From Eubacterium sp. (GTDB taxonomy: Bacteria > Bacillota > Clostridia > Lachnospirales > Lachnospiraceae): a stretch of 64,000 nt of DNA. The stretch lies in assembly GCA_017433615.1 (NCBI GenBank), contig JAFRGW010000076.1, positions 1 through 64,000 of the forward strand. Direction: 5' to 3'. Shown here piece by piece: positions 43,875 through 51,947 of the stretch. A model generated the notes under the pieces. That model saw only the letters and a list, made by a program, of their open reading frames with translations. It was not told the DNA's origin and did not search any database. The position numbers and the translations under genes were made by a program. How positions within the stretch are numbered: position 1 is the stretch's first letter; every line of letters starts with the position of its first letter.

Positions 43875-45362
43875 ATGGTAACGACAAATGATAAAGGTAT
43901 TATCCAGTTTAAGCATAAGGTCATGGAAGAGATCTGCCGACTCGCGTGGGATGATAATCTGAATGAGAAGACAATGAATGAGCTGGCTTACAGGCTGATC
44001 CCGGGACCGAGACCGGAATACCGCTGCTGTATCTATAAGGAGCGTGAGATTACCCGCGAGCGAATTCGCCTGGCGATCGGAGAGAATCCTGATCCGCTGA
44101 GCACATCTGAGAATATCGTGCAGGTGCTGAAGCCTGCCTGTGATGACTGTCCGATCTCTGCATATTCTGTTACAGATAACTGCAGATTCTGTCTGGGCAA
44201 GGCATGTCTGAATACCTGTAAATTCGGCGCGATTCAGCCCGGTGAATACAGAATGCACATTGACGCTGCAAAATGTAAAGAGTGCGGGATGTGCGCAAAG
44301 GCCTGTCCTTACGGCGCAATTGTTCATCTGGAACGTCCCTGTAAGAAGGCATGTCCGGTCGATGCGATTACGTATGACGAGTACGGCTACTGCCAGATCA
44401 ATGAAGAAAAATGTGTGCAGTGCGGTCACTGCATCCACAGCTGTCCGTTTGGTGCGATTGCATCCAAAACAGATCTGGTTAAGATAATCAAAGATATCAA
44501 GGCGGGAAAAGAAGTTATTGCCATGTGTGCACCTGCGACAGAGGGGCAGTTCGGCAAAGAAGTTACTATGGCATCGATCCGTAAATCACTGCTGGAACTT
44601 GGTTTTACTGACATGATTGAAGTTGGTCTGGGCGGTGATATGACGGCGGCTTACGAGGCGGCTGAGTGGTCGGAGGCAAAGAAGGAAGGACGCAAGATGA
44701 CGACATCCTGCTGCCCGGCATTTATCAACATGCTCCGTAAACATTTCCCGGAGGTTTACGAGGCAAATATGTCAGAGACTGTCTCACCAATGTGCGCAAT
44801 TTCGCGCTATCTGAAGGCAACAAGACCGGGATGCGTAACGGTATTCGTAGGCCCATGTATTGCAAAAAAATCCGAAGCCCGAGATAAGTCAGTGCCGGAT
44901 AATTCGGACTATGTCATTACCTACGGCGAACTCCATGCGATGCAGATGTCCAGAGATATTGATTTTGTAATAAGCGATGAGGACTATCAGGAAGCTTCGC
45001 TCTGGGGCAAGAAGTTTGCCGGCAGCGGCGGTGTTGCAGCAGCTGTTGTCGAAGTAATGCAGGAACGCGGTGAGGATACGTCTGATTTGAAACTGCTCAA
45101 ATGTGCCGGCGGCGCAGAGTGTAAAAAGGCGATTCAGCTGCTGAAGCTGGGCAGACTGCCGGAGGACTTTGTAGAAGGCATGATGTGTCCGGGAGGATGT
45201 GTCGGCGGGCCATCCCGCCATGCGACGGATATAGAAATCGCAAGAAACAGAAAGGCGATGCTTGAACAGGCAGACGGCAGAAAGGTTCTGGACAACCTGA
45301 AGAACTATCCAATGGACAAGTTCTCGATGTTCCGCGACGGACATATGGATTCAGCAGAGTAA
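43875..45362 (+). CDS. [FeFe]-hydrogenase-like iron-sulfur protein, group B type
   Basis: This cytoplasmic protein of 495 residues has N-terminal ferredoxin-like domains (CRFCLGKACLNTC, CKECGMCAKACPYGA, CVQCGHCIHSCPFGA) and a C-terminal H-cluster domain. The H-cluster cysteines are in TSCCPAF (about residue 276), GPCIAKKSE (about 325) and MMCPGGCVGG (about 436). The changed context of the first two motifs, compared with TSCCPxW and MPCxxKxxE, fits the poorly characterised group B enzymes. It would evolve or take up hydrogen with ferredoxin, or act in another redox role. GGAGAG precedes ATG 43875; a longer frame from 43734 runs through a hairpin. Maturases HydEFG are not in the window. Confidence 0.88.
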   Translation: MVTTNDKGIIQFKHKVMEEICRLAWDDNLNEKTMNELAYRLIPGPRPEYRCCIYKEREITRERIRLAIGENPDPLSTSENIVQVLKPACDDCPISAYSVTDNCRFCLGKACLNTCKFGAIQPGEYRMHIDAAKCKECGMCAKACPYGAIVHLERPCKKACPVDAITYDEYGYCQINEEKCVQCGHCIHSCPFGAIASKTDLVKIIKDIKAGKEVIAMCAPATEGQFGKEVTMASIRKSLLELGFTDMIEVGLGGDMTAAYEAAEWSEAKKEGRKMTTSCCPAFINMLRKHFPEVYEANMSETVSPMCAISRYLKATRPGCVTVFVGPCIAKKSEARDKSVPDNSDYVITYGELHAMQMSRDIDFVISDEDYQEASLWGKKFAGSGGVAAAVVEVMQERGEDTSDLKLLKCAGGAECKKAIQLLKLGRLPEDFVEGMMCPGGCVGGPSRHATDIEIARNRKAMLEQADGRKVLDNLKNYPMDKFSMFRDGHMDSAE

Positions 45363-45395
45363 GAAAACACTGCAGCGCAATAGAAATACTGTCAG

Positions 45396-45431
45396 GCACC
45401 GGCGTCTTATGAATGATGCCGGTGCTTTTTT
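45396..45431 (+). terminator. Intrinsic terminator after the hydrogenase-like gene
   Basis: An 11-bp stem (45396-45406 with 45415-45425, core GCACCGGC/GCCGGTGC) is followed by six T. Confidence 0.85.
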
Positions 45432-45477
45432 GCCCGGCGTTTTGTTTCAGGATTTATGGATGCTACCCGGGATGATC

Positions 45478-45543
45478 CGGAATTCAGGTTCGGAATTCAG
45501 GAATTCCTGGATTGTTGACATTGCAACAAATAAAAAGTACAAT
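45478..45543 (+). promoter_or_regulatory. MarR gene promoter with an overlapping operator-like palindrome
   Basis: TTGACA (45515) and TACAAT (45538) are separated by 17 bp. TTGTTG-ACATTG-CAACAA (45512-45529) overlaps the -35 box and is a plausible MarR self-repression site. Upstream, CGGAATTCAGG occurs twice (45478 and 45491), followed by AGGAATTCCT. Confidence 0.65.
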
Positions 45544-45606
45544 ACAAGAGATGCGAAACGCTGCCAAAATAAGTGCAGAAAAGAAAAAGGATTCTCGGGT
45601 GTTGTT

Positions 45607-46068
45607 ATGGAAGAACGGTATATGTTATTTACCAATACAGTGGCGTCATTGTACCAGAGTGTGCAGAAAATCCGGGCAATGGAGATGGAACATTTTCATC
45701 TCAAGACAGGACATGTGACCTGTCTTCTCTTGCTGTATCATCATCCGGAGGGAATTACCCATAAAAAAATGACAGAACTGTGCGAGATGGATAAGGCGGC
45801 TGTCTCCCGGTATATTACAACACTTCGGGAAAGAGGATTTATTACGGATGATACGGGCGATGACAAGAAGTATCACCGCAGGATTCATCTGACGGAGGCC
45901 GGCATGCGCGTGGCAAAGCGTACGACTGAGATGGTCGTGCGGGCGGTGGAAAACGGCTCTGCTTCCATGTCGGAAGAGGAGCGGGTGCGGTTTTATGACC
46001 GGATGCAGGAAATTGCCGACAATCTCCAGAAATATATCAGCTGCATGGAGGAAGAGCAGGAAGAATGA
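45607..46068 (+). CDS. MarR-family transcriptional regulator
   Basis: This 153-residue winged-helix regulator has the core ITHKKMTELCEMDKAAVSRYI and wing TDDTGDDKKYHRRIHLTEAG. Its start is placed at ATG 45607; the ribosome binding site (AAGGA) is rather far upstream and the long 5' leader begins near 45550. It lies between the hydrogenase-like gene and the 2-oxoacid oxidoreductase operon and may control one of them. Confidence 0.88.
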   Translation: MEERYMLFTNTVASLYQSVQKIRAMEMEHFHLKTGHVTCLLLLYHHPEGITHKKMTELCEMDKAAVSRYITTLRERGFITDDTGDDKKYHRRIHLTEAGMRVAKRTTEMVVRAVENGSASMSEEERVRFYDRMQEIADNLQKYISCMEEEQEE

Positions 46069-46141
46069 GGCTGCCTGCTTTCTATTTGCAGTTAAGATGA
46101 ATTATATTCAAGTGTAATGTGAACAAATCTAAATCTTTCTA

Positions 46142-46169
46142 TTTACAACTGAAAAAAGCGTGATACAAT
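46142..46169 (+). promoter_or_regulatory. Promoter for the porGDAB operon
   Basis: TTTACA and TACAAT are separated by 16 bp. The start codon of the first gene is about 170 bp downstream, leaving a long leader. Confidence 0.6.
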
Positions 46170-46186
46170 AGTAACGTTGAATTTTC

Positions 46187-46310
46187 GACACCTGTATGGT
46201 GAAGGCTTGTCAGCATTCCGGCGGGATATGGGATCATTATTTCTGAGCCTGCCGGATGCAGGATGGGAATGAAGGTGTCTGTCAAAAACAGGATAAAACG
46301 AATAACACCT
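46187..46310 (+). promoter_or_regulatory. Structured leader with two mutually exclusive stems upstream of porGDAB
   Basis: GACACCT (46187-46193) can pair with AGGTGTC (46273-46279), enclosing a stem GCAT-CCGGC/GCCGG-ATGC (46213-46222 with 46251-46259). The same AGGTGT can instead pair with ACACCT at 46305-46310, just before the ribosome binding site. This is the layout of a regulatory switch, but no known riboswitch class is recognised. Confidence 0.4.
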
Positions 46311-46340
46311 GTAAAAACAATTACACGAGGAGCAGATCAG

Positions 46341-46913
46341 ATGAAAAACACAGTTGAAATCAGATGGCACGGCCGCGGCGGCCAGGGTGCAAAAACAGCT
46401 GCACTGCTGCTGGCAGATGTTGCTTTCAAGACAGGGCAGAATGTGCAGGGATTTCCGGAGTACGGCCCGGAGCGCATGGGTGCGCCGATCACGGCTTTTA
46501 ACCGGATCAGCAAAGATAAAATCCGTGTCCATTCCAATATCTATGAGCCGGATTATGTGGTTGTAGTCGATGAGACGCTGCTGCATTCTGTCAATGTGAC
46601 AGACGGCCTGAAGGAAGAGGGCGCGATTATCATCAACACACCACGTTCAAAGGAAGAGGTGCTTCCGCAGCTGAACGGTTACAAAGGCCGTGTCGTCACA
46701 ATCGATGCACGTGCAATCTCTGAGCAGACGCTCGGAAAGAATTTCCCGAACACACCGATGCTGGCTGCCACTGTTGCAGTGACAAAGGTCCTGGAGCGCG
46801 ATCAGTTTATCAACGATATGCGCGCATCCTTTGAGCATAAGTTTGCAAAGAAACCGGAAGTAATCGATGGAAATATGAAAGCGCTGGAGATGGCGTATGA
46901 GGCAGTGTCGTAA
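46341..46913 (+). CDS. porG: 2-oxoacid:ferredoxin oxidoreductase, gamma subunit
   Basis: This is the gamma chain of the enzyme that oxidises pyruvate (or a related 2-oxoacid) to acyl-CoA and CO2 while reducing ferredoxin. The 190-residue protein starts EIRWHGRGGQGAKTAA, with EYGPERMGAPITAF following, both family hallmarks. CGAGGAG precedes the ATG. The operon order gamma-delta-alpha-beta is typical of pyruvate:ferredoxin oxidoreductase. Confidence 0.92.
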   Translation: MKNTVEIRWHGRGGQGAKTAALLLADVAFKTGQNVQGFPEYGPERMGAPITAFNRISKDKIRVHSNIYEPDYVVVVDETLLHSVNVTDGLKEEGAIIINTPRSKEEVLPQLNGYKGRVVTIDARAISEQTLGKNFPNTPMLAATVAVTKVLERDQFINDMRASFEHKFAKKPEVIDGNMKALEMAYEAVS

Positions 46914-46922
46914 GGAGGAATT

Positions 46923-47231
46923 ATGAGAACTGACGCAACGAAAATTAATGAGCGGAGCCCTTATACAGATCTTACAGAAGGTCTCCAGATGTTTTCTGCC
47001 GGAACGGCAAAGAATTTTAATACAGGCGAATGGCGCACCAATACACCGGTGATGGACTGGTCTAAATGCCGGCAGTGCCTGCTGTGCTGTCCGGTCTGTC
47101 CGGATTCCAGTATTCCGGTGAAAGACGGTAAGCGCCTGGAATTTGATTATGATCACTGCAAGGGCTGTGGAATCTGTGTAAAAGTCTGTCCGTTTGACGC
47201 GATCGTTATGAAGGAGGGCATTGAACCATGA
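46923..47231 (+). CDS. porD: 2-oxoacid:ferredoxin oxidoreductase, delta (ferredoxin) subunit
   Basis: This 102-residue subunit holds two 4Fe-4S clusters: CRQCLLCCPVCP and CKGCGICVKVCPFDA. It passes electrons from the thiamine site to external ferredoxin. GGAGG precedes it, and its end overlaps the alpha gene by four bases. Confidence 0.93.
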   Translation: MRTDATKINERSPYTDLTEGLQMFSAGTAKNFNTGEWRTNTPVMDWSKCRQCLLCCPVCPDSSIPVKDGKRLEFDYDHCKGCGICVKVCPFDAIVMKEGIEP

Positions 47232-48418
47232 GTGTAAAAGCAATCAAAGAAAGAATGTCCGGCAACGAGGCCGTATCCTATGCGATCCGGCAGGTGGCAC
47301 CGGAAGTAATGCCGGCCTTCCCGATTACACCGTCAACGGAAATCCCGCAGATGGTTTCCACGTATATTGCCAACGGCGAACTGGATACCGAATTTATCCC
47401 GGTTGAGAGTGAACACTCTGCGATGTCTGCGGCAATCGGCGCAGAGGCGGCAGGTGCCCGCACGATGACAGCGACATCTTCCGCAGGACTTGCACTGATG
47501 TGGGAGGAACTGCTGCTGGCAGCATCCAACCGCCTTCCGATCGTACTGACACTGGTTAACCGTACCCTTTCAGGACCGATTAACATCAACTGTGACCACT
47601 CCGACGGTATGGGCGCACGTGACACCGGCTGGATTCAGATTTATGCGGAAAACAATCAGGAAGTATATGACAATTACATCCAGGCGTTTCCGATTGCAGA
47701 AGACCCGCGCGTCCATCTGCCGGTCATGATCTGCCAGGATGGATTTATTACAAGCCACGCAGTCGAGAATATCGAACTGATGGAGGATGCGCCGGTTAAA
47801 GAATTTGTCGGAACCTATGATCCGGAAGAATTTATGCTGAATCCCGGCAAGCCGGTTTCAGTCGGTCCGTACTCCGTATCCAATTATGCGATGGAAGCGA
47901 AGAAACTGCAGGAAGAGGCAATGGAGCGCTCCAAAGCCGTGATCCTGGAGGTCGCGAAGAAATTCGGTGAGATGTCCGGCAGACAGTACGGTCTCTTTGA
48001 AGAATACCGGACAGAAGATGCTGATTATATCATGGTAATCATGGGATCAGCTGCAGGAACTGCAAAGACAGCTGTCGATGAGCTGCGCGAGCAGGGATGG
48101 AAGGTCGGCGTGCTGAAGCTCCGTGTATTCCGTCCGTTCCCGGAAAAGGAGATCGCCGAGGCACTGAAGAACTGCAAGGCAGTCGCAATCATGGACCGCT
48201 GCGAGAGTTATAACGGCAACGGCGGACCGCTTTCCAGTGAAATCCCGGCCGGCCTGTACCGCAGCAAGGTCATGATCGAGACCGTCAGCTATGTATATGG
48301 TCTTGCAGGACGTGATTTCAAAGTAGAAGATGCAGAAGGTATCTTTGAAGATCTGAGAAGTCTTGTAGAAGACGGAAAAGAAATCGAACAGTTCAAATAC
48401 ATCGGACTGCGTGTCTGA
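47228..48418 (+). CDS. porA: 2-oxoacid:ferredoxin oxidoreductase, alpha subunit
   Basis: This 396-residue alpha chain contains the pyrimidine-binding and transketolase C-terminal domains: AFPITPSTEIPQMV, EHSAMSAAIGAEAAGARTMTATSSAG and the YNGNGGPLSSEI segment. The match to pyruvate-type alpha chains (HSDGMGARDTGWIQ) favours pyruvate as substrate, but 2-oxoisovalerate cannot be excluded. Confidence 0.93.
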   Translation: MSVKAIKERMSGNEAVSYAIRQVAPEVMPAFPITPSTEIPQMVSTYIANGELDTEFIPVESEHSAMSAAIGAEAAGARTMTATSSAGLALMWEELLLAASNRLPIVLTLVNRTLSGPININCDHSDGMGARDTGWIQIYAENNQEVYDNYIQAFPIAEDPRVHLPVMICQDGFITSHAVENIELMEDAPVKEFVGTYDPEEFMLNPGKPVSVGPYSVSNYAMEAKKLQEEAMERSKAVILEVAKKFGEMSGRQYGLFEEYRTEDADYIMVIMGSAAGTAKTAVDELREQGWKVGVLKLRVFRPFPEKEIAEALKNCKAVAIMDRCESYNGNGGPLSSEIPAGLYRSKVMIETVSYVYGLAGRDFKVEDAEGIFEDLRSLVEDGKEIEQFKYIGLRV

Positions 48419-48492
48419 TCGGTGCATTGTCAATACGAATTCAACACAGCGGATCCTGAAGAGATCCGGTCTGTTTGTCAGGAGAATCGAAA

Positions 48493-49437
48493 ATGAGTGA
48501 TCACAGCTTAAAAACAATGATGGAAAAACCGGAGCGTCTTTCTCCCGGCCACCGCATGTGTGCCGGCTGCGGCGCAACGATTGCAGTCAGAGCCGTCCTG
48601 CGTGCACTGAAGGAAGAAGATCATGCAGTCATCGGCAATGCGACAGGATGCCTTGAAGTATCCTCATACATGTATCCGTTTACTGCATGGGAAGACAGCT
48701 ATATTCACAATGCCTTCGAAAATGCGGGCGCAACCCTTTCCGGTGTTGAGACTGCTTACCGTGTCCTCAAGAAAAAGGGCCGTCTGGGCGAAAAGGATAC
48801 TTATAAATTTATCACATTCGGCGGTGACGGCGGCACCTATGATATCGGCTTCCAGTCGCTCTCCGGTGCGATGGAGCGCGGCCATGATCTGGTATATGTC
48901 TGCTATGATAACGGCGCATACATGAATACCGGTATTCAGCGTTCTTCTGCGACGCCGATGTTTGCAGATACCACGACCACGCCGGTCGGAAAAGAATCCG
49001 TCGGTAAAATGCAAAACCGCAAGGATCTTGCCAGCATCATCGCGGCGCACAATGTTCCTTACGTGGCACAGACAACCTTCACCAGAGACTTCAAGGATAT
49101 CCACAGAAAGGCAGAGCGCGCAATCTACACAGAAGGCGCAGCATTCCTGAATGTCATGGCACCGTGCCCGCGCGGCTGGCGCTACGAGATGTCCGATATC
49201 ATGGAGATCTGCCGTCTGGCAGTTGAGACCTGCTACTGGCCGCTCTTCGAAGTACGCGACGGCAAGTGGAGTCTCTCCTATGAACCGAAGAAAAAACTGC
49301 CGATCGAAGACTTCCTCCGTCCGCAGGGACGCTTCAAACATCTCTTCAAGAAAGGAAATGAGGATCTGATCGTACAGTTCCAGGAAGAAGTCGACCGCCG
49401 CTGGGAGGATCTGCAGTATCTCTGTGCACGGGGCTGA
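48493..49437 (+). CDS. porB: 2-oxoacid:ferredoxin oxidoreductase, beta subunit
   Basis: This 314-residue chain binds thiamine diphosphate through GDGGTYDIGFQSLSGAMERG and YDNGAYMNTG. N-terminal cysteines (GHRMCAGCGA) would ligate a 4Fe-4S cluster. AGGAG precedes ATG 48493. It ends the operon and is followed by palindromic repeats with a T-run. Confidence 0.93.
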   Translation: MSDHSLKTMMEKPERLSPGHRMCAGCGATIAVRAVLRALKEEDHAVIGNATGCLEVSSYMYPFTAWEDSYIHNAFENAGATLSGVETAYRVLKKKGRLGEKDTYKFITFGGDGGTYDIGFQSLSGAMERGHDLVYVCYDNGAYMNTGIQRSSATPMFADTTTTPVGKESVGKMQNRKDLASIIAAHNVPYVAQTTFTRDFKDIHRKAERAIYTEGAAFLNVMAPCPRGWRYEMSDIMEICRLAVETCYWPLFEVRDGKWSLSYEPKKKLPIEDFLRPQGRFKHLFKKGNEDLIVQFQEEVDRRWEDLQYLCARG

Positions 49438-49458
49438 TCAATCGAGGTTTATTGCAGG

Positions 49459-49490
49459 GGAGACAGGGGACGGTTCTCTGTCTCCTTTTT
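49459..49490 (+). terminator. GGAGACAG/CTGTCTCC palindromic repeat acting as a terminator
   Basis: GGAGACAG (49459-49466) pairs with CTGTCTCC (49478-49485) around GGGACGGTTCT and is followed by TTTTT. A near copy lies at 50430-50456. It ends the porGDAB transcript. Confidence 0.75.
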
Positions 49491-49521
49491 GAGTCAACGA
49501 GGACGTTTCTCTCTGACTCAA
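49489..49521. repeat. Palindromic repeat, GAGTCA/TGACTC type (copy 2)
   Basis: TTGAGTCA (49489-49496) and TGACTCAA (49514-49521) flank ACGAGGACGTTTCTCTC. It matches the 10071 element and stands tail to tail with the GGAGACAG-type element, sharing two T bases. Confidence 0.75.
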
Positions 49522-49550
49522 AGCGACAAGTCCGAATTTGGAGATATATT

Positions 49551-50426
49551 ATGACACTACTTTCCTATCAGGTATTTAAGACGGTAGCAGAAATCGGCAG
49601 CTTCCACAAGGCTGCCGATGTACTTGGTCTGACGCCGTCGGCGATCAGCCACGCAGTTTCAGCGATGGAAAAAGAGCTCGGCTTCGCGGTATTTACGCGG
49701 AGCCGTTCCGGCGTTATGCTCACAAATCACGGTGAGCATATGCTTCCCTATGTAAATGCTGTACTGAACAGTGATGAGAGCCTGCAGCAGGCTGTGTCCG
49801 AACTGAAAGGGCTGAAGCAGGGCAAAGTCAAGGTCGGGTGTTTTTCCAGTGTCTGTACAAACTGGATGCCATCCATCATAAAGTCATTCGGGGAAGTATA
49901 TCCGGAAATCGAAATAGAGGTATTTCAGGGGACGTATGACGACGTATCCTACTGGATCAAAAACGGGATCGTGGATTTTGGATTTCTCTCCACATCCAGT
50001 GCGGGAGATTTGAATATCGAGCCATTTTATCACGATGAACTTGTATGCATTGTTCCGCTGGATTTTCAGAAGCAGGATGCTGCCGACTGTATGACGGTCG
50101 AGGAGATGTCGCGGCACCGGTTTGTTGTACAGCGTGAATCTACCGATGCAGATATCCAGAAATTTCTGCGGGACAATGAACTGCGCGTGCAGACCGGCTA
50201 CCATGTCGTGGATGACCTGTCTACAATCGCGCTTGTGGCAAGCGGATTCGGGATCTGTATTATGCCGAGCCTGGTCATGAATGATATTCCCTATCAGGTG
50301 CGCCAGTACCATCTGAAGCCGGAGGCCGGCAGGATGATCGGACTGGCATCCCTGAATCCACAATTTATGGCGCCAGCGGTCAGAACGTTGTATAATCATA
50401 TCCTGGATGGCTACAGAAATATCTAA
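49551..50426 (+). CDS. LysR-family transcriptional regulator
   Basis: This 291-residue regulator has the winged helix TVAEIGSFHKAADVLGLTPSAISHAVSAMEKELG (residues 10-43, landmark), followed by a co-inducer-binding domain. GGAG lies seven bases before ATG 49551. A longer frame from 49452 runs through two palindromic repeats and is rejected. The target is unknown; DAHP synthase lies downstream. Confidence 0.93.
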   Translation: MTLLSYQVFKTVAEIGSFHKAADVLGLTPSAISHAVSAMEKELGFAVFTRSRSGVMLTNHGEHMLPYVNAVLNSDESLQQAVSELKGLKQGKVKVGCFSSVCTNWMPSIIKSFGEVYPEIEIEVFQGTYDDVSYWIKNGIVDFGFLSTSSAGDLNIEPFYHDELVCIVPLDFQKQDAADCMTVEEMSRHRFVVQRESTDADIQKFLRDNELRVQTGYHVVDDLSTIALVASGFGICIMPSLVMNDIPYQVRQYHLKPEAGRMIGLASLNPQFMAPAVRTLYNHILDGYRNI

Positions 50427-50429
50427 GAA

Positions 50430-50456
50430 GGAGACAAGGGACGGTTCCCTGTCTCC
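50430..50456. repeat. GGAGACA/TGTCTCC palindromic repeat (copy 2)
   Basis: GGAGACA-A-GGG (50430-50440) pairs with CCC-TGTCTCC (50447-50456) around ACGGTT. Same family as 49459, but without a T-run, so it is not a clear terminator. Confidence 0.75.
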
Positions 50457-50478
50457 ATAGAAACGAGGAATATAAAGC

Positions 50479-51513
50479 ATGGAAATGAAAATGGAATTTG
50501 TCCGGAAACTGCCGACGCCGGCGGAACTGAAGGAGACTTATCCGAGCGGTGAGGTAGTCCGGTTAGTTAAGGAGCAACGGGACCGGGAGATTGCAGATGT
50601 TTTTACCGGCAGAAGTGATAAATTTCTGATCTTGATCGGTCCGTGTTCAGCGGACAATGAGACTGCAGTTCTGGATTATATGTGCCGGCTGGCAAAAGTT
50701 CAGGAAAAGGTTGCGGAGAAGCTGCTGATTATTCCCAGGGCCTATACCAATAAGCCGCGCACACTCGGAAAAGGTTATAAGGGTATGCTGCATCAGCCGG
50801 ACCCCGAGAAGGCAGAGGATATGCTGGCGGGGATTATCGCCATCCGTGAAATGCACACACGGATTGTACAGGAGACCGGTTTTACCTGCGCGGAGGAAAT
50901 GCTGTATCCGGAAAATCACAGATACCTGTCGGATCTGCTGTCCTATGTTGCAGTCGGCGCGCGCTCTGTAGAAGACCAGCAGCACCGGCTTGTCGCAAGC
51001 GGAATCGGCATTCCAGCCGGGATGAAAAATCCGACCAGCGGTGAGATGGATGTGATGATGAATTCCATCACAGCTGCGCAGAGCCGTCAGACATTCGTTT
51101 ACCGGGGCTGGGAAGTCAGAACGGAAGGAAATCCGCTGGCCCATGCGATCCTGCGCGGTCATGACAGCAAATCAGGGCGTCATATTCCGAATTATCACTA
51201 CGAGGATCTCCGGAATCTGATCGAAGAATATCAGTCCAGAGAACTTGTCAATCCGGCATGCATCATCGATACCAACCACTCCAATTCCGGAAAGAACTAT
51301 CTGGAGCAGGTCCGGATTGCCAGAGATGTTATTCACAGCCGTCATGTATCAGAGGAGATCCACAGTCTGGTCAAAGGACTGATGATTGAGAGTTATCTCG
51401 AAGACGGCGCACAGAAAATCGGCGGCGGTATCTACGGAAAATCGATCACAGATCCATGTCTTGGATGGGAGAAGAGTGAACGTCTGCTTCTGGAACTTGC
51501 AGATATTGTTTAA
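50479..51513 (+). CDS. aroF: 3-deoxy-7-phosphoheptulonate synthase (DAHP synthase, type I)
   Basis: This enzyme condenses phosphoenolpyruvate and erythrose 4-phosphate, the first step of aromatic amino-acid synthesis. The 344-residue protein carries LIGPCSADNETAVLDY, RAYTNKPRTLGKGYKGML, GARSVEDQQHR and KNPTSG, and ends with NHSNSGKNYLEQ and GLMIESYLEDGAQKI. This is the E. coli AroF/G/H type, usually feedback-inhibited. It is alone with a preceding LysR gene, and GAGGAA serves as ribosome binding site. Confidence 0.95.
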   Translation: MEMKMEFVRKLPTPAELKETYPSGEVVRLVKEQRDREIADVFTGRSDKFLILIGPCSADNETAVLDYMCRLAKVQEKVAEKLLIIPRAYTNKPRTLGKGYKGMLHQPDPEKAEDMLAGIIAIREMHTRIVQETGFTCAEEMLYPENHRYLSDLLSYVAVGARSVEDQQHRLVASGIGIPAGMKNPTSGEMDVMMNSITAAQSRQTFVYRGWEVRTEGNPLAHAILRGHDSKSGRHIPNYHYEDLRNLIEEYQSRELVNPACIIDTNHSNSGKNYLEQVRIARDVIHSRHVSEEIHSLVKGLMIESYLEDGAQKIGGGIYGKSITDPCLGWEKSERLLLELADIV

Positions 51514-51515
51514 AA

Positions 51516-51866
51516 TCAAATAGCATCCACTATAACTTCCTTCAGAATAACCTCCCGCCCTTCGAGAACTTTCCCGCTGGGACTACCACAGGCCGGGCAG
51601 AGATAATTGTTCTCTTTTTCAGGATGGTATTCACTGCCGCACTGATTGCATTTTACTTTCGCCGGCAGCGGCTCCGTCTCCAGAACGGACCCTTCCAGAA
51701 TCGTTCCGGCTGCGACTTCCGGATAGTATTTCTGGAGATATTCAGGCAGAACGTCTGTCATTTCTCCGACCTGGACAACCAGCTTCTGTACAGAACCGGC
51801 TTGCTGATGTTCTGCAATTGCAATAGCGCGGTCCGCGAAGCGTACAACGTAACTTAATTCATGCAT
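51516..51866 (-). CDS. hypA: Hydrogenase/urease nickel metallochaperone HypA
   Basis: HypA delivers nickel during maturation of [NiFe] hydrogenase. The 116-residue protein has the nickel-binding start MHELSYV (His2) and a zinc domain CNQCGSEYHPEKENNYLCPACG with two CxxC pairs. No [NiFe] hydrogenase or other Hyp gene is in the window, and the nearby hydrogenase-like gene is of the [FeFe] type, so the target is outside or the protein serves another nickel enzyme. AGGAG precedes the ATG. Confidence 0.9.
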   Translation of the reverse strand: MHELSYVVRFADRAIAIAEHQQAGSVQKLVVQVGEMTDVLPEYLQKYYPEVAAGTILEGSVLETEPLPAKVKCNQCGSEYHPEKENNYLCPACGSPSGKVLEGREVILKEVIVDAI

Positions 51867-51904
51867 TTCATATGCTCCTGTAATGTAATTATAATAAATG
51901 AAAC

Positions 51905-51930
51905 ACAGCGGGGAACAATCCCCGCTGCGT
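51905..51930 (-). terminator. Terminator after purC
   Basis: CAGCGGGGA (51907-51915) pairs with TCCCCGCTG (51920-51928) around ACAA. On the minus strand it is followed by a moderately T-rich tract (TGTTTCATTTATT). It lies 20 bases after the purC stop. Confidence 0.6.
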
Positions 51931-51947
51931 TATTATTGTAAGTCAGA

